From Planctomycetes bacterium syqfu (GTDB taxonomy: Bacteria > Planctomycetota > Phycisphaerae > Phycisphaerales > Phycisphaeraceae): DNA of 64,000 nucleotides. Of this stretch, positions 36,572 through 44,974 are shown one piece after another (the first letter of the stretch is position 1; every line of letters starts with the position of its first letter). The notes under the pieces were generated by a model. The model worked only from the letters and a program-made list of their open reading frames with translations, was not told where the DNA came from and did not search any database. Both the position numbers and the translations under genes were made by a program. The stretch lies in the NCBI GenBank assembly GCA_020974905.1, contig CP087563.1, positions 5,208,001-5,272,000 on the forward strand, in the 5' to 3' direction.

Positions 36572-37291
36572 ATGTTCAGTCAATGGACAACCCAAGATAC
36601 CACCGCCGTGCTGCTGACGCTTCGCGTTGCCGCGTGTTGTGTGGGTTTGCTGTTGGTGCCCGGCGTGTTTCTGGGTTGGTTGCTAGCTCGCAAGCGATTT
36701 TTCGGTCGGACATGGCTTGAAGCGGCGATCAATTTGCCATTGGTTTTACCACCTGTCGTGGTGGGTTACGGTTTGTTGATGCTCACAGGGCGTCAAAGTC
36801 ACATCGGTTCCTTTTTCGAAAACACACTGGGGATTCCCATCGCGTTCACGTGGATCGCTGCGGTGTTGGCGTCATCCGTGATGGCCTTGCCGCTGATGGT
36901 CCGTGCGGTGCGATTGGCCATCGAATCGGTGGACAAGGGACAGGAACAGGCGGCCTCGGTCTGTGGTGCCTCACCCATGCGTGTCTGGTTCACCATCACA
37001 CTCCCCGCAGCCCTTCCGGGGGTGATTACCGGAATGATTCTTGCCTTTGCCCGCAGTGTCGGTGAGTTTGGTGCGACCATCACTTTTGCAGGCAATATCG
37101 AAGGTCAGACCCGCACACTCCCGCTTGCCATCTTCCGTGCGATGCAGTTACCTGATGCCCAGTCGTCGGTGCATCGTCTGGTGATTGCTTCGATTGTTCT
37201 TTCACTCACCGCGGTGTTTTTCTCCGAATGGCTGAGTCGCCGATATCGTGACAGTGCGCTGCGCACCGAACATGCAAGGAGTCACTCATGA
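36572..37291 (+). CDS. modB: molybdate ABC transporter permease ModB
   Basis: The 239-residue protein has about five membrane helices and the ABC-permease EAA loop (EQAASVCGASPMRVWFTITLPAALPGVITGMILAFARSVGEFGATITFAG), which contacts ModC. The first helices LLTLRVAACCVGLLLVPGVFLGWLLA and LPLVLPPVVVGYGLLML are typical of ModB. Its stop overlaps the modC start (ATGA at 37288-37291). Confidence 0.95.
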   Translation: MFSQWTTQDTTAVLLTLRVAACCVGLLLVPGVFLGWLLARKRFFGRTWLEAAINLPLVLPPVVVGYGLLMLTGRQSHIGSFFENTLGIPIAFTWIAAVLASSVMALPLMVRAVRLAIESVDKGQEQAASVCGASPMRVWFTITLPAALPGVITGMILAFARSVGEFGATITFAGNIEGQTRTLPLAIFRAMQLPDAQSSVHRLVIASIVLSLTAVFFSEWLSRRYRDSALRTEHARSHS

Positions 37292-38499
37292 GTCTGCATG
37301 TCGATGTACAACTGCTGCGTGGTAACTTCGAACTGGATGTCCAATGTGATCTGGCAGGGGGCATGCTCGGTGTCTACGGTCCGTCGGGCAGTGGAAAGAG
37401 TACACTCATTGACCTGCTTGCTGGCATGGTCCGACCGACCACCGGTTCGATCAAGCTCAACGAGGTGATGCTTTGTGACGCCAAGTCGCGAACGTTTGTC
37501 CCGCCTCACAAGCGGCAGGTATGCGTGGTGTTTCAGGACAACCGACTCTGGCCGCACAAGACCGTCCGCAAAAACATCACCTATGGCTACAAACTCACGC
37601 CCAACAGTTCACGTCGGTTTACACCCGAGGAGATTGCCCGGTTTTTGAAAATCGACCACCTGCTGGATCGCAAGGCCGGCACACTCTCCGGCGGGGAGCA
37701 GAAACGCGTTGCCATCGCACGGGCAATCCTCTGCTTCCCCAGGTTGCTGTTGCTGGATGAGCCGACTGCCGGTCTTGATCCGAGGCTTATTGATCAGATT
37801 TTGCCGCTGCTTAAGCAGGTGTCGCAGTTGACGCGCATCCCCATGATGATCGTCAGCCATCAACTCAGTGAACTATTGAGTCTGACGGACCACCTGCTAC
37901 TGATGCGGGATGGCAAGGCGATTGCCCAAGGTCGGTTCATGGACCTGGTGCAGGATGAGCGGACATTCAGTCGGCTGAATCTCAGCGAACCGGTCAACGT
38001 CCTGCCGTTGGTAGTGGATGACTTGGATACGCAGGCCGGTTTGACGGTGATGCGTTTCCGCGGGGAGCCGTCGCAATCGCGAAGGTATCCGGTCCGTGGT
38101 GTGATTGACGAAACCTTAAGCGTTGGCCAATGTGTCAATGGATTGCTGCGTCCCAGTGATATCACGCTGGCGATGTCACCGGCTGAGACGATCACGATGC
38201 AGAACCGCTTGCCGGGCGTGGTCCGACAGGTCATCGAGCAGGGCAATCGTCACTTCTGCGTGGTGGATGTCAACGAGAGCAGCACACCTGCCAGTGTCCT
38301 CGTGGAAGTCACACAGCAGGCCATCGCCGAATTCAATCTCCGGCAGGGGGTTCGCACGTGGTGTCTGTTCAAAGCCTCGGCATTGAGCCTGCATGCAGAC
38401 GTGATGACCGAACAGGCTGATATGCAATCCTCACTTCCCAACTCTGACCGATTCGATTGCCCGTGTACGCGATTCCGTGACACGACCTGTCAGAACTGA
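37288..38499 (+). CDS. modC: molybdate ABC transporter ATPase ModC
   Basis: The 403-residue protein has Walker A GPSGSGKSTLIDLLAG (residues about 31-46), the signature LSGGEQKRVAIARAIL, Walker B RLLLLDEPTAGLD and the switch His in MMIVSHQ. After about residue 230 comes a regulatory part with TOBE-like strands (NRLPGVVRQVIEQGNRHFCVVD and VLVEVTQQAIAEFNLRQG), which in ModC bind molybdate and feed back on transport. The final 40 residues form a hydrophilic tail with two Cys, slightly longer than usual. It is the last gene of nifV-modABC. Confidence 0.94.
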   Translation: MSLHVDVQLLRGNFELDVQCDLAGGMLGVYGPSGSGKSTLIDLLAGMVRPTTGSIKLNEVMLCDAKSRTFVPPHKRQVCVVFQDNRLWPHKTVRKNITYGYKLTPNSSRRFTPEEIARFLKIDHLLDRKAGTLSGGEQKRVAIARAILCFPRLLLLDEPTAGLDPRLIDQILPLLKQVSQLTRIPMMIVSHQLSELLSLTDHLLLMRDGKAIAQGRFMDLVQDERTFSRLNLSEPVNVLPLVVDDLDTQAGLTVMRFRGEPSQSRRYPVRGVIDETLSVGQCVNGLLRPSDITLAMSPAETITMQNRLPGVVRQVIEQGNRHFCVVDVNESSTPASVLVEVTQQAIAEFNLRQGVRTWCLFKASALSLHADVMTEQADMQSSLPNSDRFDCPCTRFRDTTCQN

Positions 38500-38528
38500 T
38501 GGTTTACTTGATTCAATGTGTGCACACG

Positions 38529-38582
38529 AAGTATGCGGTTGTCTTGTACATGAACGCAAGGCAACCGCTTACTTCGTGCGCG
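38529..38582. repeat. hairpin element after modC
   Basis: GCACACGAAGTATGCGGTTGTCTTG faces its near-complete reverse complement CAAGGCAACCGCTTACTTCGTGC across about ten bases. Further ACACGAAGCA/TGCTTCGTGT arms lie at 38625-38690. It probably ends the modC transcript. The remainder of the 424-base gap carries the sigma-54-like site upstream of nifA and no gene. Confidence 0.65.
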
Positions 38583-38759
38583 GCTCCTGGGTGAGATTGG
38601 TTTGACCTTTGGTCAATCCCGCTGCGACACGAAGCAGCTTGCCTGAGTCGCAATGCGATTGATTTCATCGCGTGCTTCGTGTTCTTTGTGTCTTCTCGTA
38701 ACTCACCCGATCAAAAGACTTTGCTTGCATGTTGGAATTTTCTCTTGAACGTTCGGTTA

Positions 38760-38775
38760 CGGCATCGATTTTGCA
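38760..38775 (+). promoter_or_regulatory. candidate sigma-54 promoter of the nifA-like gene
   Basis: CGGCATC-GATT-TTGCA keeps GG and GC ten bases apart and has a perfect TTGCA -12 box; the -24 box matches four of seven. It would start transcription near 38786, about 140 bases before the gene. A half-site AAAGAC lies at 38714-38719. Confidence 0.5.
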
Positions 38776-38923
38776 GGTAATTACACAAGCGTAAGTACCG
38801 ACTTGCTTGATGGCACGAGAATCGTTGATGTAACGCTTGATATAACAGAGGTAAACCTCGTCAAAAACGACATTAACGTCACTTTAGTACCATCTTGGAG
38901 TCACCCGGACGACCCTCGACGCT

Positions 38924-40573
38924 GTGAGTATGCCGATGCGTGAGGCCAAAAACACCGACAACCCGTTGCCTACGGTCTGTTCAGATGATTGCCAGTTGCA
39001 TATGAATGCAGCAGACCCCATGATGTGCGCCGAGCAAAAGCGTCGCCGAGAAGGCGAAATGCAGGCGCTATATGACATTGCCCGTGTTCTCTCCGAACGC
39101 AGTGGGCAACAGCAAACTTTGACGGAAATCCTCAAGGTCCTGGAAGATCGTCTGAACATGAAGCGTGGCACGGTGATGCTGCTTGATGGTGACAAGACCG
39201 AGCTGTTTGTCGCTGCCACCGCCAATCATGCTTCGGGTGACACGGCTGCCAGTTACAAGCCTGGTGAAGGTGTCACCGGTTATGTGATGACCACGGGCCA
39301 ATCCATCATCGTCCCGAGCATTGCCAACGAACCGCGGTTTTGTGATCGCATTCATGATCGCAGTCAAGAGTCGTTGGAAGATGTGAGTTTCATCTGCGTG
39401 CCGATCACCGTCGGCTCCACACCGGTGGGGACCTTAGCGGTGGATATCACCGATGAGAGTTTGAAGTTCCTTGACGAAGCCGAACGTTGCCTGACGATTG
39501 TGGCAAGCATGATCGGTTATGACGTGCGTTCGCGACGTCTCAAACAGGAACAGGCTCAGGCATTGCAGGATGAGAACCTGCGTTTGCGTGATGCCCTGGA
39601 AGAAAAATTCCGACCTGAAAATATCGTGGGTAACTCGCGACTGATGCGTGAGGTCTACGTGAAGATCAAACGTGTTGCAGCAAGCGATACCACCGTGCTC
39701 ATCCGTGGGGAGACCGGCACGGGTAAGGAACTTATTGCCACCGCCATTCACTATGCCTCCGCCCGCGCCAATGCCCCATTCGTTCGCGTCAACTGTGCTC
39801 AACTTTCTGAGAATCTGCTTGAGTCTGAACTCTTTGGTCATGAAGTCGGAGCGTTTACCGGTGCGATCAATCAGCGCATCGGGCGCATCGAGGAAGCCCA
39901 GGGCGGGACATTGTTCCTCGATGAGATTGGCGAGTTTTACCCGTCGTTACAGGTCAAGATTCTGCGCGTGCTTCAGGAGCGCGAGTTTGAACGGGTGGGG
40001 TCCAACGAGACGATCAAAGCCAATGTGCGGATCATTGCTGCAACGAATCGCGATTTGGAACAAGCGGTCCAAAATTCGCAGATGCGTCAGGATTTTTACT
40101 ATCGCATCAACGTGTTCCCGATTGTCTTACCTCCGCTGCGTGAACGTCGCGATGACATTCTGCTTTTAGCCAATCACTTTGCCCAGTCTTATGCCAAGCA
40201 TATGGACAAGCAGATCAAACGGATCAGCACGCCTGCGATCAATGCGATGATGTCCTATCACTGGACGGGGAACGTGCGAGAGCTTGAGAACTGCGTGGAG
40301 CATGCGGTGCTGCTGGCTGATGATGGCGTGATCTGCGCCCACAATCTCCCGCCGACATTGGAAATGCCCGAAGCCCCGGGACAATCTCAGACAGGGACGT
40401 TCGAAGCGCAGGTGGATGCCTTGGAACGTGATCTGATCAGTGATGCGCTTAAGACGTGTAAAGGCAACGCCGCTGCCGCCGCCCGACAGTTGGGCATCAC
40501 CCCGCGTATCATCCGTTACAAGATCAAGAAGCTGGACATCGATCTGGACAGTTTCAGCTATCCCGCCAAGTGA
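38924..40573 (+). CDS. nifA: NifA-type sigma-54-dependent activator
   Basis: The 549-residue regulator has a GAF domain (residues about 45-200), a helical linker, an AAA+ domain (about 230-455) with Walker A GETGTGKE, the sigma-54 contact loop GAFTGA near 309-314, Walker [13 protein letters not shown] and the RVGSNETI region, and a C-terminal Fis-type helix-turn-helix [27 protein letters not shown]. Domain order and the recognition helix (TPR-x2-x-Y-x-I) match NifA. The linker between AAA+ and HTH has no Cys pair, so the oxygen-sensing Cys motif of rhizobial NifA is absent, and no nifL is adjacent. It lies on the same strand at the end of the island. The start could be GTG at 38924 or ATG at 38930 or 38936. 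Confidence 0.88.
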   Translation: MSMPMREAKNTDNPLPTVCSDDCQLHMNAADPMMCAEQKRRREGEMQALYDIARVLSERSGQQQTLTEILKVLEDRLNMKRGTVMLLDGDKTELFVAATANHASGDTAASYKPGEGVTGYVMTTGQSIIVPSIANEPRFCDRIHDRSQESLEDVSFICVPITVGSTPVGTLAVDITDESLKFLDEAERCLTIVASMIGYDVRSRRLKQEQAQALQDENLRLRDALEEKFRPENIVGNSRLMREVYVKIKRVAASDTTVLIRGETGTGKELIATAIHYASARANAPFVRVNCAQLSENLLESELFGHEVGAFTGAINQRIGRIEEAQGGTLFLDEIGEFYPSLQVKILRVLQEREFERVGSNETIKANVRIIAATNRDLEQAVQNSQMRQDFYYRINVFPIVLPPLRERRDDILLLANHFAQSYAKHMDKQIKRISTPAINAMMSYHWTGNVRELENCVEHAVLLADDGVICAHNLPPTLEMPEAPGQSQTGTFEAQVDALERDLISDALKTCKGNAAAAARQLGITPRIIRYKIKKLDIDLDSFSYPAK

Positions 40574-40601
40574 GTTCAATTTGCACGTATTTTTAGAAGT
40601 T

Positions 40602-40676
40602 GTGCTCCGGATGTAAATCCGGTGCTCGTAGTGCATACGTCAATCCAAGGGGCACCGGAGTGACACCCTGTGCTCA
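40602..40676. repeat. paired-hairpin repeat, family C copy 1
   Basis: It holds two facing arms, GTGCTCCGGATGTAAATCCGGTGCTC and a more diverged GGCACCGGAGTGACACCCTGTGCTC. Related copies are at 51649 and 61124. Confidence 0.8.
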
Positions 40677-40789
40677 ATGAACACAACCGCTTTGCTTTTG
40701 AGGATTGATCTAACCTGTCATGACGGTTGAAAAACTCCCATCGCCAATCGTTGATTTCTGACATAAGCAAACCTAGAATTAACCATCAA

Positions 40790-40811
40790 TTTGCCGAATC
40801 GATTCGGCAAA
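40790..40811. promoter_or_regulatory. perfect 22-base palindrome (TTTGCCGAATC and its complement)
   Basis: The two 11-base arms TTTGCCGAATC and GATTCGGCAAA meet without a spacer. It is followed by GGCATTAATGCC, a second perfect 12-base palindrome, at about 40818. This is operator-like, between nifA and the beta-helix gene. No gene lies in the 40574-41091 gap. Confidence 0.45.
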
Positions 40812-41091
40812 CCTATCGGCATTAATGCCTAAATGCTTTATTTTTTGTGCTTAATCTTCGAAATGTCTCAGTTGTATCAATAGGAACACGATCCACCGCC
40901 ATTCATTTTGATGTCGGGTTTGACGCCCGGCTTTAACGTCAGTTTTCGTTGCCAACCATGCTTGATGGTCCAGGCAGGCATGAGCAAATATCGCCTTGCC
41001 AGATGTCCGGGGAGGGTGTTTGAAAAAATGCAGCGTCTGTGATGCAAAGTCGTGTCACGGGTTTTGCTGGTTTGAAAATGGAGACAATGTT

Positions 41092-42540
41092 ATGCACGTA
41101 CTTTCCCATCCCAAGCAATTTATGACGCACAGGTGGATCGGCCAACAGTCATACCGTTGGCGGGTTGCCATCTTTTTGTTGCTGCTGATTGCCTGGCCTG
41201 CGCAAGCCCAGGATGACACAGCCTACATCCAGAACATGCTCGACACACAGGACGTCATTTCGTTACCTGCGGGGAAATATTACATCAGTTCTCCGCTAAT
41301 CATTGGTGAGAAAATGTTCAAAGGTGAAGGGAAGAAGGAGACCGAGATCGTTGCGATCGCGCCCATGCCTTACATGCTCAAGGCATCGTCCAATGCCAAG
41401 ATCTCCGACATGTATTTCAATGGCAATGTCTCGGCGGAGTGGGGCATCCTCTATCCCGGTGGCAATGGATCACACACCGTCAGTGTCCGCGTGCGATTCT
41501 GCACCAAGGCAGGTTTTGTGTTGGGCAATACGCAGAACAGCTTTTTCATGGACTGTGATTCCTATGACAACCTGGTGTGTTACGCGCTGTACAACCATGC
41601 TGCCAACAACACGTTCATTGCTTGTGATGCCAACACCTACTGGACTTTGTCCGAACCGGGGGGCGCTTTTATCGACGCGCCGGATAATGTGGATGCTCGT
41701 CATATTCTCATGGCATATAAAATCGATCCCAATCTCCCTGCGCCCCAGTCACAAAAGAATCGACACAACCGATTTATCAGCGGTATCTACGAACGGGACA
41801 TGGACAATCTTTACAGCATTGAAATGAGCTATGCCGAGGCCAACAATTCATTCATCGGTATTGAGGTGACAGGCGGATGTGAGCCGGATAAACCCCAGGA
41901 AGCGTTGATCTATCTGGCGCAAGGCAATGCGACGTTTTACGACTGCAAGCTCAACCATGATGGCGGTAAGACAGCGATCGTTGATGGTGGTTATCTGAAA
42001 ATCGACAAGACCTGCATCGGGGGTGGATTGGGCGGCAGCAGTGGGCTGGGCGCGAGCTTTTTTCCCAAGGTGGATGTCCGTGCCGGTGGCGACAGCAATG
42101 CAATGGATTACTGGAACGGGAACGAAAGTTCCAACACGCGCGACTTTTCCGGTGGCATGGGATCATGGCATGGCAGCAGTGGCGGCTGGTTGGTATGGGA
42201 TGAAGTCAAACGTCGACTGCATCTGACCAGTACGTCGCCCAATCACGGTGCTGCGGTGAGTCTCAAAGCCTTGAGTTTGAACCTGAATACCGAGCCCTGG
42301 ATGAAGGTGTCATTCGTACTGGATAACATCCTGCCAACCAATGCAGTGGTTCGCCTGCAGGGATGGAATGGTAGCTACTGGTCCACGCTCAATACCTTTA
42401 CCGGCAATGGTGAACACACCATGACACTAAAACTCCCCGCAGACGTCGGTGAGTTACGCCTGAGTCTGGATCAAGCAGGAACCATGGAAATCGTGCATTT
42501 TGATTACAAGCTTTATGGTGCGTTTATCTATGACGATTGA
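41092..42540 (+). CDS. secreted right-handed beta-helix (pectate-lyase-like) protein
   Basis: About 482 residues. After an N-terminal region with a signal peptide (WRVAIFLLLLIAWPAQAQ, cut before DD), a parallel beta-helix begins, with YIQNMLDTQDVISLPAGKYYISSPLIIGEKM, in the style of pectate-lyase_3/glycoside hydrolase 28-like folds, and runs to about residue 340. A jelly-roll-like C-terminal part follows (WMKVSFVLDNILPTNAVVRLQGWNGSYWSTLNTF). No catalytic Asp or Lys cluster can be assigned, so binding or polysaccharide processing is only an inference. The ATG at 41092 follows GGAG; a Met at 41122 could be the real signal-peptide start. A terminator follows at 42588-42619. Confidence 0.7.
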   Translation: MHVLSHPKQFMTHRWIGQQSYRWRVAIFLLLLIAWPAQAQDDTAYIQNMLDTQDVISLPAGKYYISSPLIIGEKMFKGEGKKETEIVAIAPMPYMLKASSNAKISDMYFNGNVSAEWGILYPGGNGSHTVSVRVRFCTKAGFVLGNTQNSFFMDCDSYDNLVCYALYNHAANNTFIACDANTYWTLSEPGGAFIDAPDNVDARHILMAYKIDPNLPAPQSQKNRHNRFISGIYERDMDNLYSIEMSYAEANNSFIGIEVTGGCEPDKPQEALIYLAQGNATFYDCKLNHDGGKTAIVDGGYLKIDKTCIGGGLGGSSGLGASFFPKVDVRAGGDSNAMDYWNGNESSNTRDFSGGMGSWHGSSGGWLVWDEVKRRLHLTSTSPNHGAAVSLKALSLNLNTEPWMKVSFVLDNILPTNAVVRLQGWNGSYWSTLNTFTGNGEHTMTLKLPADVGELRLSLDQAGTMEIVHFDYKLYGAFIYDD

Positions 42541-42587
42541 TGGACACTGCTGGATGTTTGGCATGCTTTGTATTCGACATCACAGCC

Positions 42588-42619
42588 CATCCCCTCGCAT
42601 GACAACGTGCGAGGGGATG
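42588..42619 (+). terminator. rho-independent terminator of the beta-helix gene
   Basis: CATCCCCTCGCA pairs with TGCGAGGGGATG, then GCGTTTTT. Confidence 0.9.
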
Positions 42620-42759
42620 GCGTTTTTGCGGCGCGTTGACAATTGCAACAACCCAACCTGTTGGTTGTTGTGTTGATCATTGTCATCTCAAGAAGTATCA
42701 AACCCACCAAAAATAGAACGTTGAATTGCCCCGGCCCCACCGGTTCAATGTGTGTTGAT

Positions 42760-43119
42760 TCAGGATGCGTGTTGTTGCTTTAAGCGCAGTTCGATGGCCT
42801 TTCGCAGACGCTGAGCTTTGAGTGCATAGTCAGCAGACTGTTTGATCTTGCCCTCTTTGGCGCATTGAAGCTGACGGTTACGCATGTCAGCCAGCAAACG
42901 CTGTGCGCTCTCCAGGGAAACATATTGGCCCTCAACCATGAGGTTCGACACATCACACCTCCTCATCCAATGTGGGTGCGTTACAAATTTCAAGAGGCGG
43001 AATCTTAGCCAGTTGAAAGAAAAATCAAAGGTCGAAACGAAGGTTTGTGGATATTTTCTGTTTTTTGACCTTTTACCAACAGGCTTATGCACATATTGTT
43101 CTTCGATTGCAGGGGTCAT
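42760..43119 (-). CDS. small charged helical protein, unknown function (two possible starts)
   Basis: The 119-residue frame starts at an ATG with AGGAGG six bases upstream. An internal GTG at 42951 also has AGGAGG six bases upstream and would give a 63-residue product. The C-terminal 60 residues (VSLESAQRLLADMRNRQLQCAKEGKIKQSADYALKAQRLRKAIELRLKQQ) are a clear amphipathic helix pair with regular heptad-like charge. The N-terminal half is aromatic and basic and lies in AT-rich DNA that looks less coding-like. Therefore the short form may be the real protein and the upstream part a leader. Family not recognised. Confidence 0.5.
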   Translation of the reverse strand: MTPAIEEQYVHKPVGKRSKNRKYPQTFVSTFDFSFNWLRFRLLKFVTHPHWMRRCDVSNLMVEGQYVSLESAQRLLADMRNRQLQCAKEGKIKQSADYALKAQRLRKAIELRLKQQHAS

Positions 43120-43358
43120 CCGCTACCTCCTTGCTGGTTTGTCTGGACCCTTTGCCTGAGTCAGTTCAAGCATTTGTCCAAATCATACGTTTAAGCCATG
43201 TCCCATAGTCGCAACTCTCAGGACGCCGGGTCACATGTTTGATAAACGCTAAAAGAGCCCCAATCCTTGCAGCTCACTTTCAAAAAGTTTCGTCAGTCGG
43301 TACCCTGTTGGGTCTTGTGACTGTTTAGCCATCCGACAAAAGAGGATTTGCAAAAGCC

Positions 43359-44663
43359 ATGCCAAAGATTTCACCCATTGCTGCGATTGAATATAACTTC
43401 AACGAACTAAAAGATTTGTCCAGTGTCATTGCCCCGCCGTATGACGTGTTGGACGAATGTTCCAAGCAGACGCTGCTGGATCGTAACCCGCATAACATTG
43501 TTGCCGTTGACCTGCCACATCTGCCCCCCAAGACTGTTGGTCCTGATGAGACCTATCTCAAGGCTGCAGAGGTCTTTAACGGGTGGCTTGAGAAGGGGCA
43601 TCTGCGTAAACGCACCACCCCGGCGATCTACGTCTACCAGCAGACTTACACCGTCAAAGGCATCGAATACAAACGCCGTGGCGTCATTGCCAACGTCCAG
43701 TTACAGGACTTTGGCCCCGGCTCCGATGGCAACGGTGGCATCTTCCCACACGAACAAACTTTTTCTGCACCCAAGGAAGATCGCCTGAAATTGATGAAAG
43801 CCACCCAGGCGCAGCTCTCCCCGATCTTCGGTTTGTTTGCTGATCAAGCAGGCAAAGTTCAGCCACTGCTTGATGAAGTGGCAGACAAAGGCAACCCGAC
43901 TTTCACCGCAACGACCGCAAACGACGGTGTCCTGCATGAAGTGTGGGTACTTGAAGAGAGTTCAGCTATATCCAAATTCCAGGACGCCCTTGGCCCCTGT
44001 GATACCTTTATCGCTGATGGTCATCACCGCTACGGTACGGCACTGAACTACCGCGAAGCACTCGGCCCATTCCCCGAAGGTCACCCCGGCAACCAATGCC
44101 TCTTCGTCCTCGTGGCATTGACCGACCCCGGCTGCATCGTGCTCCCGACACACCGCGTGCTCGGTGGCATGAAAGACTACAGCTTCGAAAAATTCGCCCA
44201 GGCTTCGGCAGGCAAACTCGTCATCAAACCCTTCCAAGGTACGATGGCTGAACTCGAAGCAGCACTCCCCGATGCCGGCCCGCATGCCATGGGGCTTTAC
44301 GATCCCAAGGCTGGTCTGCACATTGCCACCACCGTTGATGTCGATCCGCTCAAGGACTCGCATGGCAACATGAGCGAGGCCTGGCGTCAGCTTGATGTCG
44401 CCGTGCTTCAACACCTCATCGTCGAAGGCATCTGCGAACCGACTTTCTGCAACGGTGGCAAGGTCACCTGGAAGTTCCCGCATGACCTTGATGAAACCCA
44501 AAAGGTCACCGATTCGGAAAACTTCGACCTCGGCGTCATCATGCAGGCAACCCCCATCGAGTCCATCGGCGCGGTGTGTTCCAGCGGCGAACTCATGCCC
44601 CAGAAGAGCACCTTCTTCTATCCGAAGCTTGCAACCGGTTTGGCCATCAACCCTGTTGCCTGA
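43359..44663 (+). CDS. DUF1015 family protein
   Basis: The 434-residue protein matches DUF1015: VIAPPYDVLDECSKQTLLDRNPHNIVAVDLP near the start, FPHEQTFSAPKEDRLKLMKATQAQLSPIFGLFAD (residues about 130-163), FIADGHHRYGTALNYRE with His-His, and LVALTDPGCIVLPTHRVL. The family is cytoplasmic, of unproven biochemical role; the HxxRY-like motif suggests a nucleotide- or phosphate-binding enzyme. It is often found near amino-acid metabolism genes in other bacteria, but here it stands alone with its own terminator. Confidence 0.9.
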   Translation: MPKISPIAAIEYNFNELKDLSSVIAPPYDVLDECSKQTLLDRNPHNIVAVDLPHLPPKTVGPDETYLKAAEVFNGWLEKGHLRKRTTPAIYVYQQTYTVKGIEYKRRGVIANVQLQDFGPGSDGNGGIFPHEQTFSAPKEDRLKLMKATQAQLSPIFGLFADQAGKVQPLLDEVADKGNPTFTATTANDGVLHEVWVLEESSAISKFQDALGPCDTFIADGHHRYGTALNYREALGPFPEGHPGNQCLFVLVALTDPGCIVLPTHRVLGGMKDYSFEKFAQASAGKLVIKPFQGTMAELEAALPDAGPHAMGLYDPKAGLHIATTVDVDPLKDSHGNMSEAWRQLDVAVLQHLIVEGICEPTFCNGGKVTWKFPHDLDETQKVTDSENFDLGVIMQATPIESIGAVCSSGELMPQKSTFFYPKLATGLAINPVA

Positions 44664-44686
44664 GACTTCGACATAACACAAAAACA

Positions 44687-44720
44687 AAACCGTCAGATCA
44701 CGCGAGGGTCTGACGGTTTT
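44687..44720 (+). terminator. rho-independent terminator of the DUF1015 gene
   Basis: AAACCGTCAGA pairs with TCTGACGGTTT, followed by TTTTT. Confidence 0.93.
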
Positions 44721-44751
44721 TTATTTCCAGCTTGTCGTGTTCAACAGTGTT

Positions 44752-44937
44752 CAAGACATTTTTTAAGCCACAGATACACACAGATGTTCAAGGCAAATTA
44801 GTGCGTTTACAACAGTGAAAGCCGTGACCCTCCCGGGTCACGGGTGCGGGGTGAGATTTTAGTAATTCGACCCGTACCTCAGGAGAGGTACGGCTTTTTC
44901 ATAAGACATCTGTGTTCATCTGTGGTTAATTGTCTTG
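44752..44937. repeat. nested fold-back: outer CCACAGATACACACAGATG arms, inner family A pair (copy 2)
   Basis: CAAGACA and TGTCTTG close the ends. GCCACAGATACACACAGATGT (44767-44787) faces ACATCTGTGTTCATCTGTGG (44906-44925). A family A hairpin pair lies inside at 44818-44897. Together with the terminator at 44687 it fills the 311-base gap. Confidence 0.85.
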
Positions 44938-44974
44938 GACACGGTTGAGTACACCACGCCATCAAAGCATTGAA

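Noticed and set aside
38811-38830. TGGCACG upstream of nifA, a perfect -24 box
   Set aside because: The matching -12 position reads TCGTT rather than TTGC, so GG-N10-GC is not met. The site at 38760-38775 fits better.
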